Assembly (NCBI RefSeq): GCF_016863175.1
Contig: NZ_BOOJ01000047.1
Location: forward strand, 62,001-126,000
DNA from: Paraplanobispora siamensis
Lineage (GTDB): Bacteria; Actinomycetota; Actinomycetes; Streptosporangiales; Streptosporangiaceae
Reading direction: 5' to 3'
DNA length: 64,000 nucleotides
The first letter of the stretch is position 1; each line of letters opens with the position of its first letter. Position numbers and translations under genes: made by a program. The notes under the pieces were generated by a model. The model searched no databases and was not told the origin of the DNA. It saw only the letters and a program-made list of their open reading frames with translations. Positions 42,721 to 50,753 of this stretch are shown here, piece by piece.

Positions 42721-44019
42721 GTGAGCATCAGCGCGTTCGATGCCCTGATCGCGGCGGATCAGAAGATCGAGAACAAGGACTGGATGCCTGACGGCTACCG
42801 CGAGAGCCTGATCAGGCAGATCGCGCAGCACGCGCACTCGGAGATCATGGGCATGCAGCCCGAGGCGGCCTGGATCAGCCGGGCGCCCAGCCTGGCGCGC
42901 AAGGCCGTCCTCATCGCCAAGGTGCAGGACGAGGCCGGGCACGGGCTGTATCTGTACGCGGTCGCCGAGACGCTGGGCGCGCGCCGGGAGGACCTGCTCG
43001 ACGCGCTGCACGAGGGCCGGCAGAAGTACCTGTCGTTCATCAACTACCCGACGCTCACCTGGGCCGACGTCGGCGCGCTGGCGTGGCTCACCGACGGCGC
43101 CGCGGTGGTCAACCAGGTATCGCTCTGCCGCACCTCCTACGGCCCGTACGCCAGGGCGCTGGTGCGCATCTGCCGCGAGGAGTCCTTCCACCACCGGCAG
43201 GGCTTCGACCTGCTGCACACGCTCTCGCGCGGCACGCCCGCGCAGCGGCGCTCGCTGCAGGAGGCGGTGGACCGCTGGTGGCAGCCCGCGCTGGCGATGT
43301 TCGGGCCGCCGGACTCGCGCTCGACGCACTCCGCCTCCTCCATGGCGTGGCGGATCAAGCGGGCGGGCAACGACGAGCTGCGCCAGCGGTTCGTGGACCT
43401 GTGCGTGCCGCAGGCCGAGGCGCTGGGGGTACGGCTCCCGGACCCGGCGCTGCGCTGGAACCCCGAGCGGGGGCACCACGATTTCACCCCGCCCGACTAC
43501 GACGAGCTGATGCGGGTCGTGGCCGGCCACGGGCCGCGCAACAGGCAGCGGCTGGCGCACCGCAGGCGCGCGCACGAAGAGGGCGCCTGGGTCCGCGAGG
43601 CCGCCGCCGCCCACGCCGCGAAACAAGCCGCCGGACAAGTCGCCGGACAAGCCGTACGGCGGGCGGCCGAGCGGGAGGCCGGGCAGGCCGCGGCCCCGGA
43701 CGACGGCCGCGCCGCCGTACGGGAGACCGGCGCCCCCAAGGAGGGGTGGCCGCTCTGGGAGGTCTTCGTACGGCCGCGCCGCGGCCTCGGCCACACCCAC
43801 GCGGGCAGCCTTCAGGCCCCCGACGCCGCCGTCGCGCTGCACAGCGCCCGCGACCTCTACACGCGCAGGCAGGAGGGCGTGTCGCTGTGGGTGGTGCCCT
43901 CGCGCTCGGTGACCTCCTCGGATCCGGAGCACAAGGACGCCTACTTCGCGCCGGCCGCGGACAAGCAGTACCGCCACGCCTCCTCCTTCCCGCCGCCCGA
44001 AGGGGTTGAGGGCCTGTGA
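42721..44019 (+). CDS. PaaA-PaaB fusion: epoxidase catalytic subunit joined to PaaB
   Basis: Residues 1 to about 300 are a PaaA-type di-iron oxygenase: [44 protein letters not shown] and [15 protein letters not shown] carry the carboxylate/histidine iron ligands, and [19 protein letters not shown] is highly typical. After an Ala/Gln/Glu-rich linker of about 45 residues, the last 85 residues are a complete PaaB ([39 protein letters not shown]). In known phenylacetyl-CoA epoxidases these are separate proteins, PaaB bridging the catalytic AC pairs. The GTG start follows AGGAGG. Its stop overlaps paaC (GTGA). It probably epoxidises an aryl-CoA, perhaps an anthraniloyl-type CoA. Confidence 0.93.
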   Translation: MSISAFDALIAADQKIENKDWMPDGYRESLIRQIAQHAHSEIMGMQPEAAWISRAPSLARKAVLIAKVQDEAGHGLYLYAVAETLGARREDLLDALHEGRQKYLSFINYPTLTWADVGALAWLTDGAAVVNQVSLCRTSYGPYARALVRICREESFHHRQGFDLLHTLSRGTPAQRRSLQEAVDRWWQPALAMFGPPDSRSTHSASSMAWRIKRAGNDELRQRFVDLCVPQAEALGVRLPDPALRWNPERGHHDFTPPDYDELMRVVAGHGPRNRQRLAHRRRAHEEGAWVREAAAAHAAKQAAGQVAGQAVRRAAEREAGQAAAPDDGRAAVRETGAPKEGWPLWEVFVRPRRGLGHTHAGSLQAPDAAVALHSARDLYTRRQEGVSLWVVPSRSVTSSDPEHKDAYFAPAADKQYRHASSFPPPEGVEGL

Positions 44020-44747
44020 CCGGCCTGCTGGAGTACCTGCTCGGGCTCGGCGACGACGCGCTCGTGGCCGCGCAGCGCACCGCCGAGTGGTGTGCGAGGG
44101 CGCCGCAGCTGGAGGAGGAGGTTGCGCTGGCCAACCTCGCGCTGGACCAGCTCGGCCAGGCGCGGGCGTTCCTGACCTACGCGGGCGAGCTCGAAGGCGA
44201 GGGCAGGGACGAGGACGCGCTGGCGTTCCTGCGCGACGAGCACGAGTTCCGCAACGTCCAGCTCGTCGAGCTGCCCAACGGGGACTTCGCCGTGACCGTG
44301 GCCAAGACGCTGTTCCTGGCCGCCTACCAGAACCTGCTCTACACCCGGCTGGCCCGCACGGCCGAGCCCCGGCTGGCCGGCATCGCCGCCAAGGCGGCCA
44401 AGGAGAGCGCGTTCCACGTGAGCTACGCCTCCCTCTGGACGGTCCGCCTGGGTGACGGGACGCCGCTGTCGCACCGGCGGATGCGCGACGCGGTCGAGGA
44501 GGTGTGGCCGTACACGCACGAGCTGTTCGAGCCGTGGGCGCCGCCCGAGGCGGGCCTCGACCCGGCCGCGCTGCACGGGCCGTGGCTGGAGGCCGTCGGG
44601 CGCGTGCTCGGCGAGGCGACGCTGACCAGACCGCAGGACGGCTGGGCGGCCACGGGCGGCCGGAGCGGCCGGCACACCGAATGGTTCGGCCCGTTGCTGG
44701 CCGACATGCAGTCCGTACACCGAGCGCATGTGGGGGCACGATGGTGA
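44016..44747 (+). CDS. paaC: PaaC-type structural subunit of the aryl-CoA epoxidase
   Basis: The 243-residue protein matches PaaC, the catalytically inert partner of PaaA that binds the CoA substrate complex. It shows [43 protein letters not shown] at the N-terminus (helices that mimic the di-iron bundle) and [14 protein letters not shown] in the middle. The length is normal. The start overlaps the PaaA-B stop by 4 bases and its stop overlaps paaD by 7 bases, indicating stoichiometric co-translation of the complex. Confidence 0.92.
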   Translation: MTGLLEYLLGLGDDALVAAQRTAEWCARAPQLEEEVALANLALDQLGQARAFLTYAGELEGEGRDEDALAFLRDEHEFRNVQLVELPNGDFAVTVAKTLFLAAYQNLLYTRLARTAEPRLAGIAAKAAKESAFHVSYASLWTVRLGDGTPLSHRRMRDAVEEVWPYTHELFEPWAPPEAGLDPAALHGPWLEAVGRVLGEATLTRPQDGWAATGGRSGRHTEWFGPLLADMQSVHRAHVGARW

Positions 44748-45205
44748 AGGAACGAGTCGAGGCGGCGGTGGCGGCGGTGCCCGACCCCGAGCTGCAGGTG
44801 CTCTCCATCGGAGAGCTGGGCATGCTGCGCGAGGTGAGCGTGGACGACGACGGCAACGCCGTCGTCACCCTCACCCCGACCTATCTGGGCTGTCCCGCGC
44901 TCGAACTGATCAAGGCGGACGTGGCCGCGGCGGCGCGGGCGGCGGGCGCGGAGCGGGTGGAGGTCGTGGTCTCCATGTCCCCGCCGTGGACGACCGACTG
45001 GCTGAGCCAGGCCGCGCGCGCCAAGCTCACCGAGGTCGGCATCGCGCCGCCGGGACGGGCGTCGCTGCCGCTGCTGCAGCCGGGATGCCCGCGGTGCGCG
45101 TTCCCGGACACCGAGGAGCTGTCGAGCTTCGGCGCCGCCGCCTGCATGGCGCTGCGGCTCTGCCCGGGCTGCGGCGAGCCCTTCGAGCATCTGAAGGCGC
45201 ACTGA
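44741..45205 (+). CDS. paaD: PaaD-type maturation protein (DUF59/MIP18 plus zinc ribbon)
   Basis: The 154-residue protein has a DUF59 domain (VPDPELQVLSIGELGMLREV, LTPTYLGCPALELI) and a C-terminal cysteine ribbon (CPRCAF ... CPGCGEPFEHL). PaaD is needed for iron-sulfur or iron centre assembly of the epoxidase system. The conserved cysteine in TYLGCPA is present. The ATG lies inside the paaC end, and the TGA overlaps the paaE ATG by one base (TGATG). Confidence 0.92.
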   Translation: MVKERVEAAVAAVPDPELQVLSIGELGMLREVSVDDDGNAVVTLTPTYLGCPALELIKADVAAAARAAGAERVEVVVSMSPPWTTDWLSQAARAKLTEVGIAPPGRASLPLLQPGCPRCAFPDTEELSSFGAAACMALRLCPGCGEPFEHLKAH

Positions 45206-46359
45206 TGGCCAGACCGCGCTTCCACCGCGTCCGTGTCGAGTCGGTCACGCCGGTCGCCGCGGACGGCAGCGCGGTCGAGGTGACCTGCCTGGTCCCGGAC
45301 GAGCTGACCGGCGCCTTCGCCTTCACCCCCGGCCAGCACGTCACGGTGCGGCTGCCGGTGGACGGGCGGCAGATCCGCCGTTCGTACTCGCTCTGCTCCA
45401 CCCCGCGGGAGCTGGTGGGCCGGGGCAGGCTGCGCCTGGGCGTGCGGGTCGTGCCCGGCGGCGCCTTCTCCACCTACGCGGCCGGGGAACTGGCAGCGGG
45501 CGACCAGCTGGAGCTGCTGTCGCCCGTCGGCACGTTCGGGGTGCGGTTCGACCCCGCGCGCCGCCGGCACTACGCCGCGGTGGCCGCCGGCTCGGGGATC
45601 ACCCCCGTGCTGTCGCTCGTCGCCACGGCGCTGGAGACCGAGCCGGGCAGCCGCTTCACGGTCCTGTACGGCAACCGCGCGGCCGGCTCGGCGATGTTCA
45701 CCGACGAGCTGGGCGATCTGAAGGACCGCCATCCGCGCCGGCTGCACCTGGTGCACCTGTTCTCCCGCGAGCAGCCGCGGGTCGGGCTGCCCCGGGGCCG
45801 CCTGGACCGGGACACGCTGGAGGGGCTGTTCGCCCGCCTGCTGCCGCCGGCCGAGGTCGACGAGTGGTTCGTGTGCGGGCCCGCCGGAATGGTGGACGGG
45901 ACGCGCGCCGCCCTGGCCGGCCACGGTGTGGATCCCGCGGCGGTCCACACCGAGCTGTTCCACCCGGGTGAGCCCGCCCGTGAGAGCCGTACGGCCCCCG
46001 CCGCCGGCGCGGCCTCCGGAGCGGACGCTGTGGACGCTGTGGACGCTGTGGACGCTGTGGACGCTGTGGACGCTGTGGACGCCTCGGAGGTGAGCGTCGT
46101 CATGGACGGCCGGGTCACGAGCGTGCCCCTGGAGCCGGGACGCACCGTGCTCGACGCGGTCATGGCCGCCCGCCCCGACGTGCCGTACTCCTGCCAGACC
46201 GGTGTCTGCGGAACCTGCCGTGCCCGCGTCGTCGAGGGCCGGGTGCGCATGGCGCGCACGTGGGCGCTCAGTGAACAGGACCGTACGGCCGGCGACATCC
46301 TGACGTGCCAGGCGGTGCCGCTGACCGCCCGGGTGCGTATCGACTTCGACGTCCTGTGA
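45205..46359 (+). CDS. paaE: PaaE-type ferredoxin-NADP reductase with C-terminal [2Fe-2S] domain
   Basis: The 384-residue reductase has an N-terminal FAD domain (RSYSLCSTP near residue 54), an NAD(P) domain (AAGSGITPVLSL near 130; YGNRAAGSAMF) and a C-terminal plant-type ferredoxin with SCQTGVCGTCRA and a fourth Cys in TCQAV. It passes electrons from NADPH to the di-iron subunit. Between the reductase and ferredoxin parts is a repetitive linker of Asp-Ala-Val units, encoded by six exact 9-base repeats. It is the only FNR-ferredoxin fusion in the window and could also serve the 3-dehydrase. Confidence 0.93.
   Translation: MARPRFHRVRVESVTPVAADGSAVEVTCLVPDELTGAFAFTPGQHVTVRLPVDGRQIRRSYSLCSTPRELVGRGRLRLGVRVVPGGAFSTYAAGELAAGDQLELLSPVGTFGVRFDPARRRHYAAVAAGSGITPVLSLVATALETEPGSRFTVLYGNRAAGSAMFTDELGDLKDRHPRRLHLVHLFSREQPRVGLPRGRLDRDTLEGLFARLLPPAEVDEWFVCGPAGMVDGTRAALAGHGVDPAAVHTELFHPGEPARESRTAPAAGAASGADAVDAVDAVDAVDAVDAVDASEVSVVMDGRVTSVPLEPGRTVLDAVMAARPDVPYSCQTGVCGTCRARVVEGRVRMARTWALSEQDRTAGDILTCQAVPLTARVRIDFDVL
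46024..46077 (+). repeat. Six exact 9-bp repeats inside paaE
   Basis: GACGCTGTG is repeated six times in frame, encoding Asp-Ala-Val six times in the linker between the reductase and ferredoxin domains. The perfect identity suggests recent slippage expansion; linker length may vary between strains. Confidence 0.95.
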
Positions 46360-46379
46360 TCCTCGCATCGGGAGTGCCC

Positions 46380-48560
46380 ATGACCATCGCACACAGAACC
46401 TGTCCCATTTGTGACGCCGTCTGCGGCCTGCGCCTGCGACTGGACGAGACGGGTCACGTCCTGTCGGTCAAGGGGGACGCCGACGACCCGTTCTCGCGGG
46501 GGTACATCTGCCCCAAGGGCGCCAGCCTCGGCGCGCTCGACGAGGACCCCGCCCGCCTGCGCCGTCCCCTCGTCCGGCAGGACGGGGAGCTGCGCGAGGC
46601 GTCGTGGGAGGCGGCCTTCGAGGCGGTCGAGCGCGGCCTGGGCCGGGTGATCTCCGAGCACGGGCGGGACGCGGTCGCCGTCTACTTCGGCAACCCGACG
46701 TTCCACACGATGGCGGGGTTCATGTACCGGATGCCGCTGACCCAGTCGCTCGGCACCCGCAACGTCTACTCCGCCAGCACCATCGACCAGGCCCCCAAGC
46801 AGGTGGCGTGCGGCCTCATGCTCGGCGACCCCTTCGCCATCGCGGTGCCCGACCTCGACCGCACCGACTTCCTGCTGGTCATCGGGGCCAACCCGGCCGA
46901 GTCGCACGGCTCGCTGTGCGCGGCTCCGGACTTCCCCGGCAGGCTCAGGGCGCTGCGCAGCCGCGGCGGCAAACTGGTCGTGGCCGACCCCCGGCGCACC
47001 AGGACCGCCGTGCTGGCCGACGAGCACCTGTTCGTCCGCCCGGGCACCGACGCCCACCTGCTGCTGGCCGTCGTGCACACGTTGCTGGCCGAGGGGCTGG
47101 CCTCGATCGACGTCGAGGTCGGCGGCCTGGAGGAGCTGCGCGAGGCGGTCGCGCCGCACACGCCGGAGGCGGCCGCGGAGATCTGCCGCGTGCCCGCCGG
47201 CCGCATCGTCGCGCTGGCCCGCGAGCTGGCCGCCGCGCCCACGGCGGCCGTCTACACCAGGATCGGCACCTGCACCTCCGAGTTCGGCACGCTCACGCAG
47301 TGGCTCGTCGACGTGGTCAACGTGCTGACCGGCAACTTCGACCGGCCCGGCGGCGTCATGTTCACCCGGCCCGCCATCGCGGAGATCTTCAGGCCGCGCG
47401 AGCCGTTCACCACGGGGAACTGGCGCAGCCGGGTGCGCGGCCTGCCGGAGGTGATGGGCGAGCTCCCGGTCGCCACGCTGGCCGACGAGCTGGAGACGCC
47501 GGGAGAGGGCCAGGTCAGGGCCATGGTGACGGTGGCGGGCAACCTCGTGCTGTCCGCGCCGAACGGGCCGCGCCTGGACCGGGCGCTGGCCGGCGTCGAC
47601 TTCATGGTGTGCGTGGACCCCTACCTCAACGAGACCACCCGGCACGCCGACGTCATCCTGCCGCCGCCGCGGATGCTGCAGATGCCGCACTACGACTTCC
47701 TGCTGTCCACGGTGACGGTGCGCAACTACGCCAGGTTCTCCCCCGCCGTCCTCCCGCTCGATCCCGACCAGCGCTCCGAGGCGGAGATCCTGGCCAGGCT
47801 CACGCTCATCGCCGCGGGCCAGGGCGCGCAGGCGGACCCCGCCGCGCTCGACGAGATGATCGTCGGGCAGGTGCTCGGCGAGGCCGCGGACATGCGGGCC
47901 GAGCTGTCCGGCGACAGCGGGCCCGAGCTGATGCTCGACGCCCTGCTGCGGCTCGGCGCATACAGGCTGTCGCTGAAGGAACTGCTGGCCCGGCCGCACG
48001 GCATCGACCTGGGCCCGCTGGAGCCGCGGCTCGGCGAGCTGGTACGCACGCCCTCGGGGCGGGTGGAGCTGGCGCCGGAGGCGATGGTCGAGGAGGTGCG
48101 CCGGCTGCGCGCCCGTCCCGCCGCGCCCGGCTCGCAGTTCCTGCTGATCGGGCGGCGGCAGCTGCGCTCCAACAACAGCTGGCTGCACAACGTGCCGGGC
48201 CTGGTCGGCGGCAGCAACCGGTGCACCCTGCACGTCCACCCCGATGACGTGGCCGGGCTCGGGCTGGGCGAGCACGCGCTCGTGCGCTCGGCGGCCGGGG
48301 AGGTCGTCGTTCCCGTCGAGCCCACCGAGTCGATCATGCCCGGGGTGGTCAGCCTTCCGCACGGGTGGGGCCACGCGGGCGGGAACCAGCCGGTGGCGGA
48401 GCGGCACGCGGGCGTCAACGCCAACGCCCTGACCGACGAGTCGGTCATCGACCCGGTGTCGGGCAACGCCGTCTTCAACGCGGTGCCCGTGACGGTCGCG
48501 AAGGCACCCCTCCAGGAGATGCCCGTCAAGGGGACCCCGGTCCAGGAGGCCACCGTCTGA
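46380..48560 (+). CDS. Molybdopterin (bis-PGD) oxidoreductase, DMSO-reductase superfamily
   Basis: The 726-residue protein has the N-terminal [4Fe-4S] motif CPICDAVCGLRL plus CPKG, the pterin-binding segments VYFGNPTFH and YSASTIDQAPKQVACG, and LLVIGANPAESHG. A C-terminal molybdopterin dinucleotide-binding beta-barrel includes LLIGRRQLRSNNSWLHN and LPHGWGH. It has no Tat signal, so it works in the cytoplasm. The GGGAG ribosome site and the 20-bp gap after paaE place it in the paa operon. Known relatives are assimilatory nitrate reductases and formate-dehydrogenase-like enzymes; the reaction here is unknown. A redox step on the dearomatised aryl-CoA product is a reasonable hypothesis. Confidence 0.88.
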   Translation: MTIAHRTCPICDAVCGLRLRLDETGHVLSVKGDADDPFSRGYICPKGASLGALDEDPARLRRPLVRQDGELREASWEAAFEAVERGLGRVISEHGRDAVAVYFGNPTFHTMAGFMYRMPLTQSLGTRNVYSASTIDQAPKQVACGLMLGDPFAIAVPDLDRTDFLLVIGANPAESHGSLCAAPDFPGRLRALRSRGGKLVVADPRRTRTAVLADEHLFVRPGTDAHLLLAVVHTLLAEGLASIDVEVGGLEELREAVAPHTPEAAAEICRVPAGRIVALARELAAAPTAAVYTRIGTCTSEFGTLTQWLVDVVNVLTGNFDRPGGVMFTRPAIAEIFRPREPFTTGNWRSRVRGLPEVMGELPVATLADELETPGEGQVRAMVTVAGNLVLSAPNGPRLDRALAGVDFMVCVDPYLNETTRHADVILPPPRMLQMPHYDFLLSTVTVRNYARFSPAVLPLDPDQRSEAEILARLTLIAAGQGAQADPAALDEMIVGQVLGEAADMRAELSGDSGPELMLDALLRLGAYRLSLKELLARPHGIDLGPLEPRLGELVRTPSGRVELAPEAMVEEVRRLRARPAAPGSQFLLIGRRQLRSNNSWLHNVPGLVGGSNRCTLHVHPDDVAGLGLGEHALVRSAAGEVVVPVEPTESIMPGVVSLPHGWGHAGGNQPVAERHAGVNANALTDESVIDPVSGNAVFNAVPVTVAKAPLQEMPVKGTPVQEATV

Positions 48561-48581
48561 CGGCACGCCGTCCGATCCGCG

Positions 48582-48625
48582 CGGCCGCGGCCCGAGCTCC
48601 CGTGAGGGGGCGACGGCCGTGGCCG
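48582..48625. terminator. Imperfect hairpin between convergent genes
   Basis: CGGCCGCGGCC (48582-48592) can pair with GGCCGTGGCCG (48615-48625) with one mismatch across a long loop, in the gap between the molybdopterin and aminotransferase genes. Confidence 0.45.
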
Positions 48626-48632
48626 AGGGGTT

Positions 48633-49745
48633 CTACCAGCCGGATCTGATGGTCCGCGCGATGTGCTCGCGCTCCTCCTCCGACAGCCACCAGCCCACCG
48701 GGATGTTGACCACCCGGTCGTGCACCGCCTCCAGCCCGGGCAGCGTCCGGGCCGCCTGCGGCACGCAGCCGTGCGCGTCGTTGCGCCGGGAGACCACGCT
48801 GACCGCGATCCCGGCCTCGGCCATCTTGCGCATGAACCCCGGCCGGTCGTCCACTTTGACGGGGTAGAGCCAGAACGACGACTCGAGCCCGGGCGTCCGG
48901 ACGGTCGGCTCCAGGCCCGGCACCGCGGCCAGCTCGGCGTCGTAGAAGGCGGCGTTGCGACGGTGCCGGGCGATGCGCTCGTCCACGACGGCCAGGCTGC
49001 TCAGGCCGATGGCGGCGCTGATCTCGTTCATGTAGAAGTTGTAGCCCCACTCGGGCACGTCGTAGTCGGCGTGCACCCGGTCGGCGTCCCGTTCGATGCC
49101 GAAGAAGCGCAGTCTGCGGGCGCGCCGCAGGGAGCGCTCGTCGGGCAGGACGATCAGCCCGCCGGTGCCGCAGCTCAGGTGCTTGGTCGCGTGGAAGCTG
49201 TAGACGCACAGGTTGCCGTGGTTGCCCAGCGGGCGGCCGCGGACGGCGGCCCCCCAGGCCTGGGCGCAGTCCTCGACGACCACCGGGCGGTGGCCGTACG
49301 ACGCCTCGGCGTCGTCCAGGATGCTCGTCAGGCGGTCCACGTCCACGGGGTTGCCCGCCCAGTGGACCACCATGATCGCCCGGGTGTCGGGGGTGATCTT
49401 CTTCGCCAGGTCGCCGAGGTCCACGTTGAGCGTGTCCGGGTCGATGTCCACCCAGGTGACGCGCTGGCCGGAGGCCAGGATGCTCCAGTTCGTGGCCTCG
49501 AAGGTGAGGGGCGTGCTGAGGACCTCGCCGCCCGGCGTGTCCGCGGCGCCCGCCAGGCGCAGCGCGAGCTGCAGGCCCGAGGTGGCGTTGTTCAGCGCGG
49601 CCACGCGGGGGTTGCCGAGCCGCTCGCCGAGCTCCCGCTCGAACTCCTCCACCAGCGGCCCGTGCCCGAGCATGCCGCTGTCGAGGACACTCGTGACGCG
49701 GTCCGCCGCGTCGGCCGGGACTTCGACCTTGAACAGAGGGATCAC
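48633..49745 (-). CDS. NDP-sugar aminotransferase (DegT/DnrJ/EryC1 family)
   Basis: The 370-residue PLP enzyme has the catalytic lysine in YSFHATKHLSCGTGG near residue 184 and the PLP-Asp in VVVEDCAQAWGA. It also has WGYNFYMNEISAAIGL near residue 235. It would place an amino group on a keto-sugar. It differs from the H-type 3-dehydrase at 4893 in keeping the lysine. The GTG start overlaps the stop of the N-methyltransferase gene (GTGA), so the two act in sequence to make an N-methylated amino sugar. Confidence 0.92.
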   Translation of the reverse strand: MIPLFKVEVPADAADRVTSVLDSGMLGHGPLVEEFERELGERLGNPRVAALNNATSGLQLALRLAGAADTPGGEVLSTPLTFEATNWSILASGQRVTWVDIDPDTLNVDLGDLAKKITPDTRAIMVVHWAGNPVDVDRLTSILDDAEASYGHRPVVVEDCAQAWGAAVRGRPLGNHGNLCVYSFHATKHLSCGTGGLIVLPDERSLRRARRLRFFGIERDADRVHADYDVPEWGYNFYMNEISAAIGLSSLAVVDERIARHRRNAAFYDAELAAVPGLEPTVRTPGLESSFWLYPVKVDDRPGFMRKMAEAGIAVSVVSRRNDAHGCVPQAARTLPGLEAVHDRVVNIPVGWWLSEEEREHIARTIRSGW

Positions 49746-50527
49746 CGCGCGGTTCCGTCCTGTCGTACACCGATGAACAGGCGGCGCCCGTCCAGCATGG
49801 CGCCGGTCTCCTCCAGGCAGGTGGGCGTGAAACCCGCCCGCTCGAAGGCCGCCGCGTACTCCTGCCGGGAGAAGAGCGTCATCACCTGCGTGTGCCCGAA
49901 GCTGCGCACGCCGTCGCCGTCGGCCACCAGGAAGTGGGCCTGCCGCCGCACGGTGTCGCCCACCCGGACGGACTTGGCCACCCTGGCGACGGTACGGCCC
50001 TCCTCGCGCACGACGTCGTCGCCGATGTGCCCGTCGACGAAGCCGTCCTTGAAGTACCAGGGCTCCACGATGAGCACCCCGCCGGGCGCCACGTGCCGGC
50101 CCATGCTCGCCACCGCGGCGTCCAGCTCGTCGGTGTCGGCCATGTACCCGACCGTGCCGAAGAGGCTGCTCACCGCGTCGAAGCGCCAGCCGAGCCGGAA
50201 GTCGCGGATGTCGCCCGGGTGCACCGGGACTCCGGGCAGCTTGGCCTGGGCGCGGGCCCGCATGCCGGGCGAGAGCTCCACCCCGGCGACGCGGGAGAAG
50301 CGCTCGCGCAGCGTCCTGAGGTGCTCGCCCGTCCCGCAGGCCACATCGAGGAAGGAGTCGGCGTGGGGCGCGCGCTCGCGGACGAGGCTGGTCACGACGT
50401 CGGCCTCCTTCGCGTAGTCCTTTCCACGCCGCAGATAGAGCAGGTCGTAGATCTCGCTGATCTCGTCGTCGTAGACGTTGGCGTCGCGGTCTGCGTCGTT
50501 GTCAATGGTAAAAGCCAGCGCGGTCAT
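49742..50527 (-). CDS. Sugar N-methyltransferase (DesVI/TylM1 type)
   Basis: The 261-residue methyltransferase has YDLLYLRRGKDYAKEADVV at the N-terminus, SAM-binding LDVACGTGEHLRTL near residue 62, LFGTVGYM, and GGVLIVEPWYF near 150, the typical block of NDP-aminosugar N-methyltransferases. It would mono- or dimethylate the amine added by the aminotransferase encoded by the overlapping downstream gene. GAGGAAA stands before the ATG at 50527. The promoter carries a poor copy of the cluster element (50570-50587). Confidence 0.92.
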   Translation of the reverse strand: MTALAFTIDNDADRDANVYDDEISEIYDLLYLRRGKDYAKEADVVTSLVRERAPHADSFLDVACGTGEHLRTLRERFSRVAGVELSPGMRARAQAKLPGVPVHPGDIRDFRLGWRFDAVSSLFGTVGYMADTDELDAAVASMGRHVAPGGVLIVEPWYFKDGFVDGHIGDDVVREEGRTVARVAKSVRVGDTVRRQAHFLVADGDGVRSFGHTQVMTLFSRQEYAAAFERAGFTPTCLEETGAMLDGRRLFIGVRQDGTAR

Positions 50528-50569
50528 CGCATTTCCTCTTTCTTGCGGTTTCATCTCCGTTGTTTCTCG

Positions 50570-50681
50570 GCACCTCCAACTCTGTGCGGCGGCATAGGCG
50601 CAAACCAGGCTTTTGACGGGCAGTAAACTGCAGGCCGTTTTCCGCTTCCTGTCAGCGGGAAAACCGCACACCCGGAGATGC
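50570..50681. promoter_or_regulatory. Divergent cluster promoter elements
   Basis: Rightward GCAC-ACCCG-GAGATGC at 50666-50681 is a strong copy, followed after 18 bases by TGACGCTGG, for the flavin monooxygenase-HpaB operon. Leftward a degenerate copy (GCACCTC ... GTGC, 50570-50587) faces the N-methyltransferase gene. Confidence 0.7.
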
Positions 50682-50753
50682 GCCGGAAATCGGTGGATGT
50701 GACGCTGGCGGCATGCCCGATTGGTCCACGAAACCGTGAGGACTCGCATAGCG

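Noticed and set aside
42721-44019. PaaA gene with a long non-functional C-terminal extension
   Set aside because: The last 85 residues match PaaB from end to end and no separate paaB gene exists in the operon, so it is a fusion rather than an extension.
45570-48566. 998-codon open frame opposite the paaE and molybdopterin genes
   Set aside because: Low-complexity antisense frame with no ribosome site; the opposite strand has clear catalytic motifs.
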